Below, piece by piece: positions 1 to 12,640 of a stretch of DNA of 64,000 nt (positions are counted from its first letter, which is position 1; the number at the start of each line of letters is the position of its first letter). A program made the position numbers and the translations under genes. Origin of the DNA: Centropus unirufus (taxonomy: Eukaryota > Chordata > Aves > Cuculiformes > Centropidae); NCBI GenBank assembly GCA_013397695.1, contig VYZI01000420.1, positions 85,497 to 149,496 of the forward strand, written 5' to 3'. The notes beneath the pieces are model-generated. The model made no database searches. It saw only the letters and a program-made list of their open reading frames with translations, and had not been told where the DNA came from.

Positions 1-198
1 TTCACAAAGATAGATGCAAATCAAGCGTTGAATACTGAAGCCTACCAAAATTATCTTTTCTCTAGATATGATTTCATACTAAACAAGGATGACTTCTTCC
101 CTCTTGTTAAATGTATCTCAGCTTGGTCTAAGGGTTTCTGGCAATGCCACAAGGTGCTTTACACCCCTTGTTAATGATTTGCAATCTCGAAAATGAAT

Positions 199-388
199 AC
201 ACGCTGGGCAGAGGATGGGTTGAGGGCAGTCCTGAAGAGAAGGACTTGAGGTGCTGCTGGATTAAAAGCTTAAATTGAGCTGGAAATGTGTCCTTGTAGC
301 CCAGAAACCAACCATGCTCTGGGTTGCATCCAAAATAGTGGAGCAGGAGGACGAGGGAAGGGATTATCCTTCTCTATTACACTCCCCT
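199..388 (+). mobile_element. CR1 fragment (internal part)
   Basis: It matches the copy at 19325-19510 phrase by phrase (CTGGG..GGATGGGTTG, GAGAAGGACTTG, GTAGCCCAGAAA, GAGGGAAGGGATT). It has no 3' tail. Confidence 0.8.
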
Positions 389-1060
389 CGGACCTCTCTT
401 CTGAAGGACTGCTGGGTTTTTCAGCCCGAGTGGCTTTCTCGCCTACGAGAGCTGTCTGCAGATCTGCCCACCCCATCCCTTCCATGCCTCTATGTCAAGG
501 AACTGAAAAGGCCAGAGCTGAGGCAACTGGGGAGGAAACAAACCCCAGGGCAGGTTGAGTTCGGGGCACAGCATCAGACATACTTTGCATTCCCTGAGCC
601 AGCCACCAGCTGCGACGTATCCCACAGGCACCAGGCAGGTCCCAGTCAACGCAGCGGGCCTGTAGCTCCTCCTCAGGAACAGTTAAGACCAGATCAAAAG
701 CTGAAGGCAAGCAGCATTGACACCAGGCCCAGGTCAGATCATCTGAACATTCTCGGCAATGAACATCACCGAAGATCAAAACTACCCTGACGGGAAATAA
801 TAAATGAACTTTGCCCCTGCTTTCTTTGTGCCTGGCTGTGTATTTATGATGCAATTGTTTTTCTCATTATCACCATCCTTTGTATTTATATAGAAAGGAA
901 AACTGAAACATGGACAGTGAGTGATCCAACCTCTGGGATCAGGTGACGTGTAAATAAACAGGGATCCCTACTTGGCCCACCCCAAACCAGCCTCATTCCC
1001 TATTCTCTTACCTGGGTTCTCACTGGGGAAGCCGCACTAATTTTTTTACTTTAATCCCAA

Positions 1061-1391
1061 ATCATAGAACCATGGAATGGTTTGGGTTGGAAGGGACCTT
1101 AAAGCCCATCCAGTTCCATCCCCTTGCCATGGGCACGGATACCTCCCACTGGATCAGGGTGCTCCAAGGCCCATCCAATCAAGCGTTGAACACCTCCAGG
1201 GATGGGGTCTTGATGACTTCCCTGGGCAACTTGGGTCAGGGCCTCCCTAATTTCACAGGAAAACATTTCTTCCAAGATCTTCTTTCAATCTCCCATTTTT
1301 CAGCTTAAAACCATTCCCCTTCAACCTGTCCCTGCACTCCCTGATAGAGAGCCCCTCCCCGCCTCTTCTGAAGACCTCTTCTCGGTACTGC
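1061..1391 (-). mobile_element. CR1 3' end, reverse
   Basis: It begins with ATCATAGAACCATGGAATGG and continues through the GGACCTTAAAGCCCATCCAG and AACACCTCCAGGGATGGGG phrases. Confidence 0.92.
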
Positions 1392-2469
1392 CAGACATTT
1401 TAACATGTTTTCAGAGCCTCTGAGCTTTAATGGAAAAAGATATCAATTCACACATACATCAAGGCTGCTGCTTCCACTACTGAGCCTCCATGACCTTGGG
1501 CCACACAGTGATGGGAAACAGCAAAAGGCCTTATCATTGCAGTGAAAAATAAATTCATCAGGAGGAAATGTAGAATAGTTTTGAGTAGAGAGTTTACAAA
1601 CCAAGTTGAAACTGGCAATTTTTCTTCCACTCCCATATACATTTTTCACCACACAGAGGACAATGCTACCCTCCAGCTAAGTATACAAAGAGCCAAAGAA
1701 AGAAAATGGGATAGTGCAGTGCAGTGCAGGAGAAAACCTGCATTAAATCAAACAGGGGCCTAACCAAATGTCCCAGAGAGGTCTCCTCCCCTTCGCTTGG
1801 GAGGAGATTCCAGTAAGGATTAAGGAAGCTCCATGTTGCTGTCTGTATGTGGGTATATCTGTTCCCACGCAAGTAATTGAGTACCTGATCAGGCAGTGGG
1901 AAGCTAGAAAGGGGCTCAGCACATCCTCAGTAGGATCTGGCATGAGTGGGATTGCTCTCTAGCATCCACCATCTGTACTGTTCTACTCTCTGGTGGCTGT
2001 GGTGGGAGCAGAGACGCTCAGCTCACACAGAAGCCCTTTCATTTCAATGTGCACCTCGAGTTCCTCTTCAAAGCCCATTTCAGCCACCACAAACGATGTC
2101 CTGTACCACTTGAGATGTGTATCGCTGTCACATCTGGCTCTGAGCTGCTGTTCCAGCCAGGCAGAGCTCTGACATACCCCATCTCGTATCCACCAGCGCT
2201 TGGCTGGTGTCCACCTGCCCTAGGACAGCTCAGCTCAGTCAGGGCTGTTGCTCTTGGTGCAGACATCACAGGATGAGATCTCATGGCCCGTTATGCTCAG
2301 GGCTGGGTTATTTTTCCCTCCTTGGAAAGTGAATCCTTGAAGTCCTTGATATCCTTTAAATGATACACCTAAATGAGGAATTGAGCAGTGCGGGAGTGCT
2401 CTAAAAGAGTTCATTAGAGCCACTTGGGAACTACCCTGGGGGTAAGGAGTATTCTCCGTGAAAATAATG

Positions 2470-3164
2470 AGAAGCTGGTGTATGAGCAGCACATGAGCTG
2501 GCAACGTGCTCGTGCACCCCAGAAAGCCGCCCGTGTCCTGGGCTGCATAAGAAGGGTAAGCAGCGGGGCAAGAGAGGGGATTCTGCCCCTCTGCTCCACT
2601 CTTGTGAGCCTATGTCCACCCCACCTGGAGCCCTGTGGGCCCGGTTCTAGAGTCCCCTAGAGTCCCCAGCACAGGAAGGACATGGAGATGTTGGAGTGAG
2701 CCCAGAGGAGAGCGGGAGCCTCCAAGGGCTTCATGGGATCCTCCAGTGGTCCAAGGGCTGGAGCACCTCCGGGATGAGGACAGGTGGGGTTGTTCAGCCT
2801 GGAGAAGAGAAGGTTACAGGGAGACCTTAGAGCAGCTTCCAGTGCTGAAAGGGGCTCCAGGAAAGCTGGGGAAGGGCTCTTGGTCAGGGAGTGCAGGAGT
2901 ATGAAAAGGGAAAACTGTTTTATGCTGGAAGAGGAGAGATTGAGATGAGATCTTGGGAAGAAATGTTATGCTGTGAGGGCGAGGAGGCCCTGGCCCAGGT
3001 TGCCCAGAGCAGTGGTGGCTGCCCCATCCCTGGAGGTGTTCAAGGCCAGGTTGGATGGGGCTTGGAGCCTCCTGATCCAGTGGGAGGTGTCCCACATGGC
3101 AGGGGCTGGAACTGGATAATCTTTAAGGTCCTTTCCAACCCAAACTGTTCCATGATTCTGTGAT
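2470..3164 (+). mobile_element. CR1, about 700 bp
   Basis: It runs from the GGGCTGCATAAGAAGG region through GAGAAGAGAAGG to the 3' end TTCCATGATTCTGTGATGG. Confidence 0.92.
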
Positions 3165-3460
3165 GGTTAATACAGCACTTCCAGCCCGGGAAATCCATTC
3201 ACAGGGACCCAGGATGCAGCCATTGCTGCAAAGACCTGCCTTTGTGTAGCTGCTTTTACTGGAGGGAGCTGTAAATGGCTTGGACCAAACAGTCAATGAT
3301 GATTTCTTATTTTATGGGATGCAAACGCCTGTTTGTGGAATCTTACACAGAACAGCAGAGATATGGGAAGGCTGAGTTTCAAATTCTTTAAGGCATGAAA
3401 ATGACAGTATTTCTGACTTAAATGAAAACTTGCTGTTGTCAGGCCCTTTGGTATTGAATT

Positions 3461-3491
3461 AACAACAAAAAAACAAAAAAAAACAAAAAAA
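3461..3491. repeat. A-rich low complexity
   Basis: A run of A interrupted by single C. Confidence 0.8.
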
Positions 3492-4190
3492 TGATATATT
3501 TTCAATATAAAACCAATAATAATATATCAAACTTGTGAAGAAAGCTGCCACTTCCGGGCAGGCCTTCCTAAACTCAGACTTATTATTTTGTCCAAAAAAA
3601 AAGTTTCAGCTAAAGCTTTTCAGCAAGGCACGAAGGCAATGCCGTGTTATTCATCACTTTCTTGGATGTAGTGCATGTAAGAAAACAAACTAAAATTAGC
3701 TGAAAAAACTTTCAAAGAAAAGGCCACTTTCCAACATCCTGACAAATTAAATAAGTGGATCCCCAAACAAAGGGCTAAGAGTACAATTAAGGCAAAGCAG
3801 GAACTGAAGGGGCAACGCTGGTCCAGTGCACTTCACATGGAGCCTTTCATACATCAGAGCCCCCCAAAGTGCTTAATCACAATAATGGGAAGGAGAAGGA
3901 GAACAAAATGACTTGCAGGCAAAGGAGAAAGATAAATGGAGATGGTGGCACTTATCACAGAGAGGTGGGGAAGGGGCTTTTTGGCATTTCCTCTTACAGA
4001 AATTTCTGCAGGTCACTTATCTTCATTGCTTGTCTCAGAGATCATTGCTCTTTTTTTTCCCCTTAAATGAGGTGACAAACTACACAGCACGTTGCCAGTG
4101 AGCCAGCAGCAGTGATTTATTTAACAATATCAGCATATTTTCAGTATCCTTTCCCTGTCTCATTTTTTATATAGCCCATCATCACATCCA

Positions 4191-4223
4191 TTCTTTTTTT
4201 TTCTTTTTTTTTTCTCTTTTTTT
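4191..4223. repeat. T-rich low complexity
   Basis: T runs of seven to ten interrupted by C. Confidence 0.8.
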
Positions 4224-4816
4224 GCTACAGTTGAGGTGTCTGACCGCGTGCGGCTGTTCCTTGCCCAGCCACACGGACCAAAAGCTCAAGTTATTCCTCC
4301 TTATCTGGCAGTTTTCCACCTTGCATTTCATCTGATGCCAACCTCCTCATTCACCTGCCTTTGGCAAGTCCACCTGAAGTTTTTCCCATTCTTCCGAGGT
4401 CTTGACTGACCTCAGTAATTCTGTGTGATCTGCAAGCCTTTCATTGTTCACTTTCTTTTCAAGATCACACGCGGTGCCGCCGAGGATGGTGTCAGACTCG
4501 CGAGTCCAATGAGAAATGGCATTCACCCAAAACGTAAATCATGTCCACGTACAGAGCCAACATAGGAAGCTTGAAAATAAAAGCATGTGTTGGAATAATA
4601 TAGCAGTCATCCTTTATTTTATCAATTATTTAGGGGTCTTTTGGTTAATAGCTTACTTTTTTCCCTGACCATGGAGGAATATCAGCATATAAGAGCTGCA
4701 TTAGCACTACATTAATGGAGCTCCATAGACCAAGATAGAGGTGACAAGTGTCATGGGAGGGAAAAGTCAGCACATTGATGGAGGGATGTCCTTGCCGTCC
4801 TGTCCTTGAGCCTTTT

Positions 4817-5000
4817 CATAGAATAATAGAATTGTTTGGTCAGAGAAGACCCTTCAGATCATCAAATCCAGCCATACCTGTCCATGACTAAACCATATCC
4901 CATCTACCTGTCTTTTAAACACCTCACCTGGGAGGTCCTTCTCTCCTGGCAGCTCTCCGGAGCTGCCTACAATCCCAGGAGGTTTCTCTGGTTCTGTGAA
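4817..5000 (-). mobile_element. CR1 3' end, reverse, diverged
   Basis: It starts with CATAGAATAATAGAATTG, followed by ATCAAATCCAGCC, ACTAAACCATATCCC and TTTTAAACACCTC. The right edge is unclear. Confidence 0.75.
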
Positions 5001-5387
5001 GGTTCCCAAACTTCACAGCTTCCTTGAGTGTGCAAATATATTGTGTATTGTGATTGTAAAGCCAGATGCTGCTGAGTCCTGGTTCACACTCATGCTGTTT
5101 TTTACTGTCCCTCATCACTCTTAACCATCAAACTGAATTTGATTTTTTAGAGTGGCAATTTGGGGTTTTGAGGTGTTGTGCCATTGCTCTCCCAGCTCAC
5201 CCACTAGAAATGAGAACTTCAAAATAAGAAGCATTGCATGAATCTGAGTGCACTGGAAGTGAGAAGAGAGGTCGTGTGCAGACCTGGCAGTGAGCAAAGG
5301 GGCAATAAAAGGAAAGTGGCACTTCTCGTTGTCTCTGATGGGACACTGGTGCCAGGAGTAAAAAAAATCAGATCAGCTGGTAGAATA

Positions 5388-5715
5388 TTTAAAGGAAGCC
5401 TATAGGAAAGCCTGGGAGGGGCTCTTGATCAGGGATTTCAGGGACAGCATGAGGGGAAACAGTTTTCACCCGAGAGGGAGTAAATTGAGATGAGATCTTA
5501 TTAAGAAAAGTTTTGCTGTGGAGGTGGTGAGGCTTTGGCTCAGGTTGCCCAGGGAAGTTGTATCTTCCCCACCCCTGGAGGTGTTCAAGGCCAGGTTGGA
5601 TGGGGCTTGAAGCCCCCTGATGCCATGGGAGGTGTCCCTGCCCATGGCAGGGGGCGTGGAACTGGATGGGCTTTAAGGTCCCTTCCAGCCCAAACCATCT
5701 GGTGATTCTATGAAA
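5388..5715 (+). mobile_element. CR1 3' end
   Basis: It holds GGGAGGGGCTCTTGATCAGG, GGTGTTCAAGGCCAGGTTGG and an ending GTGATTCTATGAA. Confidence 0.92.
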
Positions 5716-8667
5716 ACCTTTTTTACCTCCAACAAAATGAAACAAGGAGATTTTGAGTTACAGAAAATCTATAACAGGGAAGGAAAATCTGGGAGAGGAC
5801 CAAGGATGTAAACATGGTGAGCTAACACTATTTATCACCACTTTGGCAGGACTGCCCAAGCGGGAGCAGCAGTCGCTGGCTTTGTGCAAGGCATCCTGTG
5901 AGATTGTTTCTGGGCTGGGTAATGAGGAGGCTCCTTTCCTAGCAATATTCTTTCCCTTTTTTCCTCTCCTAAAACCCACTCCTTTTTCTGAGAAATAGTA
6001 AGGGATGGGGGAGTTGTGAATGAGAGCCAGGACAGAAGCCTTTGCGTTAACACAGAGAAAGAAAACTGGTTCCTGACCCAAAGAACTTGCGAGCACTTGC
6101 TGCAGAGGCAGAGCTGACCTCACGGGGAGCCTTACTGTGCAAGTGACAACAGCGGAAGAATTTCTGGGTGTGAAGCAGTCGCTGAAGAGCCCTTCTGCAA
6201 ATGTCTGTGCAGTAAATGCACATCCAGACCAATTCCACCTACTCATTGCAGTATCCTGAAACCTCAACTGGGCACAGGCTTTCCTCTAGGCACAAGTGAG
6301 CTGCAGAGCACAGAGCCATGAGCTCTCTTCTTCCTGAAATGGTTCAAGAGCCCAGGCTAAAATACTGTGAGATCCTTTGAACCAAAAATGTTCTGCATAA
6401 GGTCAAAGTACTGAGTATGCTGAAAGTTACTGAACGATTGACACTGGAGGGAGCCCCTCCTCATCTCCCTCCTGCTGCTGTCTGTTCCTTGCAGACCCAG
6501 CTGTGCCTGCGGAATCACCTCTGGTGCCTCTGCTCTTTTCAGTCACTGGAGAACTCTACCATGAGCAATGCTTTTCAGCCCCCAGACACCAGGTTGGACA
6601 GATGGCATTGGCTGAGAGATGCTCTTGTGTTGCTTGTGCGGTGGTTCTAGAGCTTTGCAAGGGAAAAAAGATTTGGTTTCTGCCTCCAGTGATTTATTAC
6701 CCCAACTGTAGACAGCAAATGAATCCCTGAAACAAGTCCTATGCTTGTATAATTCCTGCCCGTTTTTTCATTTTTTTTTTATTTATTTTTTTTTTTTTAC
6801 CCTATAGCATGAAGGCACAAAGGGGAGCAGGGTGTTTGGGTCAGTGCATAATGATTTAGGGCGAGATGCATATGTACCTCCTTGAATTACTTAGGCATGG
6901 ACCTGGCCTGCTGGACAGATGTCACTTTTACCTTCAACAAAACCTGCCTCCCTTTTATACACTCCTTATTCCAAAGCTTCCTGTCATGCAGAGGATTCAG
7001 ACTCCTTTCTACATTAGATATCTCTCTATGTGGCAATAGGGTTAACCTCTTCTGCCCCTCTTTGTCCTCTCCATAAGACTCAATATGCATGTTCTTCTTC
7101 AGGATCTGCCCAAAAGGCACCCTGCTCTCCTTACCCAGTCATGCCTATCCCCCTGCTATTAGAAGTCTCCATGAGGTCCCTTTTCCAGGTCCAGTTGTTG
7201 CAGCTGCCTTATCCAGAGGTGTTCATTAGAGCAAGGTTGTGAACCGCGTTCTGGATTGCCTCCAGCAGTCTCCTTAGAGGACCACTCTTTGAAAGACTGG
7301 GTGACCTGAACATCTCTCCTCAGACAGCAGCTTCAAGCAATTGCAAACATTCATTCATAGCTCTCCATTATTTGAATGTCATATTTAAATTTGTGAGATT
7401 TACTAATGGACTCACAGGTTTAAAATCCAGAGGGAATGTTGTGACGCCCTCCTCTCAAATCCTACACAAAACCAAGCACGCTTTACCCAATGACTCCTGC
7501 ATCAAGACTCCCTGTTGCCTCACTGGGTGGCCATCAGCCCACTGACCTGGCTCTCTGAGGGGCAGCTGTGATTTCATCCTTACCCCAAAAACTGGATACA
7601 CAGAAATGGGAACAAAGAGGTCTCAAAACATGAATAAAAACAGCATTTAATTACTATTACTCCAGTTTAAAACCTTTTTTTCTGCAGTGTAGACTCATGC
7701 ATAAATTACAAAAAGGATCAAAATACTTTTAAATGGTTGAATTAACTGGAATTTTTCCCCATTCAGCTGAACTAAATGTTTGCTTCTGTCCAAAGCATCT
7801 ATTTCAGTTTTTTCAAACTTCCAACTAATCAATAAAGCATAAAACAATTATTGGACAGGCTTTTAGGTTTTTAGAAACAAAACTTTCTCTCCTTACGAGG
7901 AAAGCCAACAGCCTTTGTTCTGAGGGAATTCAAGTGTCCCCACTCAGGAAAGTTTCCAAGTTTTTGTCTTACATGTTTTGCTCTGTGTTTTCCTTTTTTT
8001 CTTCCTTAATCCGCAGTGCCTGACCTTTCCTCCAAGCTCCCTTTAATCTGTAACCACCACTTTGGTAGGGTGGTTACGTTGGATTTTTATGTTTTCTTTG
8101 AGAGTAATTCATGCCTCTACAGTGTAGCCAGTGTTTCTGCATCCTTCCTGAAAGGGAAAACTAATTCCCAGTCCTACAGCCCAGATTTCAAGATATTCAG
8201 ACATTGCTCAGTTCAACATTGTGAAATCTGAAGCTCGTGTTGTACTGTGTAGGCGCTCACCTATTGAAACCACGAGTAGCGAGGGTTATTTGAGTGGTGC
8301 TTGTGCTCCGTGCCTGCACTTTTAACATGGGTTTCACTCTAAGTTCCACTGACTACTCCTAAGGGTCACTAAGAAATTCAAGATTGGAATTAGTGAACTA
8401 AAATCTCTTTTGGGGCCCTCTGTTCTCTGTGCAGGACAAATTCAATAGGTCTTCCATGCATAGAAGAGGTTGGAGATTATGAACTGAGAAGCAGAAGTTG
8501 CTCCTAGGAGGAGAAATCCCAGTACTGCGTTAGGCACCGGTGGTTCCAACTTGTTGGAGGAGAAAAGCTAGGAACAGAGACAAGGACTGGAAGTGGGACT
8601 GGGTCTGGGATTGAGACCTCCTCATGCTGTGATACCAAGGGGGAATGACACAAAGAATAGACAACTG
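5716..8667. other. Non-coding, no feature recognised
   Basis: Unique-looking sequence with one T-rich run (6763-6798). No coding signal is seen. Confidence 0.55.
6763..6798. repeat. T-rich low complexity
   Basis: Two T runs separated by ATTTA. Confidence 0.8.
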
Positions 8668-8927
8668 GCAATAGGGCTGAGCTGGAGCTCTGCCTCTGGG
8701 TTTACCAAACACACTACTGCTGGGCAAGCCTGGAAAAAATAAAATCAAGAATATTTCTGTGTTCCCAGTGCAAACCTCAATCCATGGAGTAATGCACAGT
8801 TCTCTGCACAACACCTTGGTGCACTTTTCAGTGCCATATGTGCATTTTACCTAATTTCACAGGACACTTGTAGGCCCTGGAGATACACATGAGCGTCATT
8901 GCAGACCACTTACAAACAGGACCCAGA
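8668..8927 (+). repeat. 260-bp direct duplication, copy 1
   Basis: It is almost identical to 10200-10459 at a constant offset of 1532 bp, with few substitutions and no net indel. It holds GGGTTTACCAAACACACTAC and ends at GGACCCAGA. Neither copy has a coding frame of note. Confidence 0.95.
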
Positions 8928-10199
8928 ATGCAGATGCTGAAAAGCACCACGAATATCAAACCAGCAGGTAGAGTTCGGAGCTCCCTCTGGAGCTGAGGCT
9001 TCTCATCTGCAGTGTCACACTCATTTCAAGCAGGATGAAACACAGAAGCTTTTCCACCTCCTGGCTCCGTGGTGTGTGAGGTGAAGTCTCTCTCCACCCA
9101 TTTTATTGGAATGGGCATCTATGTTCCCAGCAACAAGGTGCATTCAGAAAGGAAGAAGCAGTAGCAGGGAACAATCCTGCTCCCTAACTTATTTCTGTTG
9201 GTGAAGACGGCAGCACTGGGGTTCAGCTTTGTGAAGTACAATGGGCTGAAAACTTTAGGGCAAATACAGTATTGCTACGAGGAAAATTTAGACTCTTTTT
9301 GAGGTGGTGCTAAAAAGCTTATGCTGTGGCGTAATGACTGAAAGCTCTTGTACATAAAAGGTGCAGGAAGCACAAAGTTGTCTCTTCCATGGAGGCTTAT
9401 TTTGGATCCGAGGGAGTACTAAGAAGATATGGGAAAAAATCAGGAAAAAAGTAGTTCAAAAAAGAAAATATGATGTGCTTGCTGAGTCTCCTTCATAGAA
9501 AGACACAAGACTGTCTGACACAGATCAGGCAAGGACTAGGTCGAGTGGAGAAGGACAGAAGAGTCAGCCACCACAGGAGGTTATAGTAAGAGATTGTGCG
9601 TAGAGCAGCGAGGGAAAAGAACCAGGATCCGGCCTCCCTTAACTGCAGGGGCTTCTGGATTGAAGCTTTCCTTAGGAAGAGAGCAGGAAAATGGAAAGGG
9701 AGCAAATAAAACAAAGGGAGATGGGATGCATGAGTCCTAAAGACAAGAGAAGGCTTGGGGTGCTGCCCAGCAAAGACCCAGCTTGAGTGCTGGAGGATCC
9801 AGTGGCACAGCCGACAAACTTTGAAGGAGATCTGACATCATTTGATAAATAGCAGTGGGGAAGAAGAGGAAAGATGAGGCCTGTGCGGAGCAAAGGGGTC
9901 TTCAGGAGAAGCAGCCACCAAGAGGGTGCTGCTGGGAGACATGTCTCCCGGGATTCCTCTGCGCTGATTGCTGGGGGAGCTCACTGCGTTATTCTTGTTC
10001 AAACAGCTCCGTTCAGACAGCAGAGTGAGTCACTCCAGCATATTTAGATCCTTACATAACCAGTGCCAAAAGGCAAGGTGTTACAGCATTTCTGCCAATA
10101 CAAATGCTCAGGGACCGACTCTGCACTCAAGAAAATGAGTAAGCACCCCCTCCAGAACAGACCGAGAGCATCTCTCAGAAATTGCCAGTGCAGTATTTT
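8928..10199. other. Segment between the two 260-bp duplicates
   Basis: This 1272-bp segment has no recognised coding frame. No tRNA primer-binding site follows copy 1 and no polypurine tract precedes copy 2. Confidence 0.5.
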
Positions 10200-10459
10200 G
10201 CAATTGAGCTGAGCTGGAGTTCTGCCTCTGGGTTTACCAAACACACTACTGCTGGGCAAGCCTGGAAAAAAAAAAATCAGGAATATTTCTATGTTCCCAG
10301 TGCAAACCTCAATCCATGGAGTAATGCACAGTTCTCTGCACAACACCTTGGTGCACTTTTCAGTGCCATATGTGCATTTTACCTAATTTCACAGGACACT
10401 TGTAGACCCTAGAGATACACATGAGCGTCATTGCAGACCACTTACAAACAGGACCCAGA
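10200..10459 (+). repeat. 260-bp direct duplication, copy 2
   Basis: It is the second copy of the segment at 8668-8927. Sequence outside the paired segments does not match. Its right end lies next to a reverse CR1 (10463). Confidence 0.95.
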
Positions 10460-10462
10460 GAT

Positions 10463-10605
10463 GCAATCTCATGGAATGGTTTGAATTGGAAGGGACATTA
10501 AAACCCATCCAGTTCCACCTCCCTGGTCACGGGCAGGTGCACCTCCCACTGGATCAGGTTGTTCAAAGCCGCATCCAACCTGGCCTTGAACACTTCCAGG
10601 GGCAG
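10463..10605 (-). mobile_element. CR1 3' end fragment, reverse
   Basis: CATGGAATGGTTTGAATTGG through GGCCTTGAACACTTCCAGG. It directly abuts the right end of the 10200-10459 duplicate. Confidence 0.88.
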
Positions 10606-12228
10606 GATCTCAATGTGTACTTTGCAAATACAATTTAGTGCTAAATAATAACAGGAAACTTTTGCATGATTCACTCAATCATGTTGTCTCCTACTGAGTT
10701 TCAAGAGTCCCTCAAGCTTTGCACCAGAGAATCAGTGTGAAGTGGTCATAGCAGAAGGCAGTGTTTTACCATGTTCTCCAATTTCTCCATCTCACTTGGC
10801 TGCCCAGACCAGCAGCTGCCTCACACCTGCCCCCTGCAATAAGGGAAACTCCCTTTATTAAAGGTTCAGTCCCCAGGAAACAGAATGACACTATTGCCTT
10901 GCAGATACACACCACACCCAGCACTTATTTCTAACTGGGCTGGTAACCACTTCAAAGCAGCACTGCCCTGAGTAATGCTAATTCCTGAGAGGGTTAAATC
11001 AACATTTCCTAAATAAGAACACAGAGCAAACCCAACGTCTCCAGCTGGGCAGATATCTCTGCTGAGCATGTCTGGCTGGCTGACCCAGAAAAGACTAAGA
11101 CTAAAGACCAGACCTCAATACGCCTCTGACAGCAGGACATTGCTTGGGTGAGAGATGATCCTACACAGTTTTCTTATGCTTCAGAATAAGTGAAGGAAAG
11201 CTGAAAGCCAATTTAATCTTAGAGAAGTTTTCTTGCCCCAAACTTGGTGTTAACATGGGGCCCTGTCCATGCCAGGAGGTGTTGGAGGCTCTCTGTCCCA
11301 ACTTCGGGGATGCTTTAGAGGAAGGTAAAACAAATTCCTAACCCACAAGCAAGAGTCAAGTTACAGATCAGCCCTGAAGACTGAGATCAGATCAGAACCA
11401 CTGTTTTACCAGAAACAAAGAAACAAAGCAAGAAACCGCATTTCCCCCAGGAGGAATTGTGTATCTCCACCTTATCTTAAAAGACACAAACCGAAGACAG
11501 AACACCGGTGTGTTTTGTCATCAAGGGGAAAACTCTGTTCTTGTAAAACATCTCCTTGTGTTCAAGGTCCTACTCATGGCACCAAGACAACTCTTCAGCT
11601 CTCAGTTTATCAAAGAGAAGACTTTTTCCAAAGCTAGGCTCGTTTCCTTCCTACAGATGAACATTTCCACTCGTGCAGGTCTTCTCTGAAATTACAGCTA
11701 CAGTTCTTTATGTACCTCACGCTGTCCTGATGGCCCCAGATGCTGATGTCAGCACAGTATGGACCGTTCCTCAATTTTCAGACTTCAGCCTAATCAATAT
11801 ATTACCAAAGTGGTCTCTTTATGATCTCTCCTCTCCTCCAAGTGGATTACCCAGAATCTTGGCATTTCACTCTTAATTCTGCGACTGACACCTTTCCATC
11901 CTAACTCTGGGAAGGGATTGGAGTTCATTATACCACAAACCTGTGTACTGGAAATTTTCATGTCCTTGAAACCCCACCACCACCCATGACCCCTGCCTCC
12001 CAAGGCAGATCCAGCACTCTTGGTGCAAGACCATAATTTCATGGGAAACCAAGAACAGAATTGGGGATCATCCGGAATGTTTTTTTGTCCTGAGAGCACA
12101 TGCCTCTGATTAGCTGCTCCCTGTAGAAGTCACTCCATTTTCATCAATTTCTTGAGCTGGCAGAGTGGCAAGAGGCTCTGTAGAGAGCAGAGTTGAAGCC
12201 CAAGTGTCTCAGGCACTGATTTCTTGTA

Positions 12229-12640
12229 TAGAATCATAGAATGGAATCACAGGATCATTAAAGTTGGAAAATTCCTCTCAGCTCACCCAGTCCAACACAA
12301 TAGTGCCCGCTAAACCATGTCCCCAAATGCCATGCCAACATGCTTTTTTAACCCCTCCAGGGATGGAGACTCCACCATTGCCGTGTGCAGCCTCTGCCAG
12401 TGCTTCACCACTCTCAGTAAAAGTTTTTCCTAATATCCAATCTAAGCCTCCCCTGGTGGAACTTGAGGACATTTCTTGTCACCCTGTCACTTGCTACTTG
12501 GGAGAAGAGCCCAACACCCACCTCACTACAACCTCCATTCAGGAGCTACAGAGAGCAATGAGATTTGCCCTCAGCCTCCTCTTCTCCAGACTAAACACCC
12601 CAGGGTCCCCCAGTTGCTCCTCGCAGGACTCTGTAAGCAC
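12229..12640 (-). mobile_element. CR1 3' end, reverse, older type
   Basis: TAGAATCATAGAATGG, GCTAAACCATGTCCC, CCCCTCCAGGGATGGAGACT, TTTCCTAATATCCAATCTAA and CCTCAGCCTCCTCTTCTCC follow in CR1 order. Confidence 0.92.

Larger units (their letters stand above)
389..5387. other. Non-coding, left part
   Basis: Apart from the listed CR1 copies and low-complexity runs nothing is recognised. Short open frames show no family resemblance, and several are CR1 read in a wrong frame. Confidence 0.6.

Noticed and set aside
5758..6267. 169-codon reverse open frame
   Set aside because: Unremarkable composition, no recognised motif and no supporting signals.
8668..10459. Duplicates as the two LTRs of a retrovirus-like element
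   Set aside because: No primer-binding site, polypurine tract, TG...CA ends, target duplication or coding remains are visible in the 1.27 kb between them.
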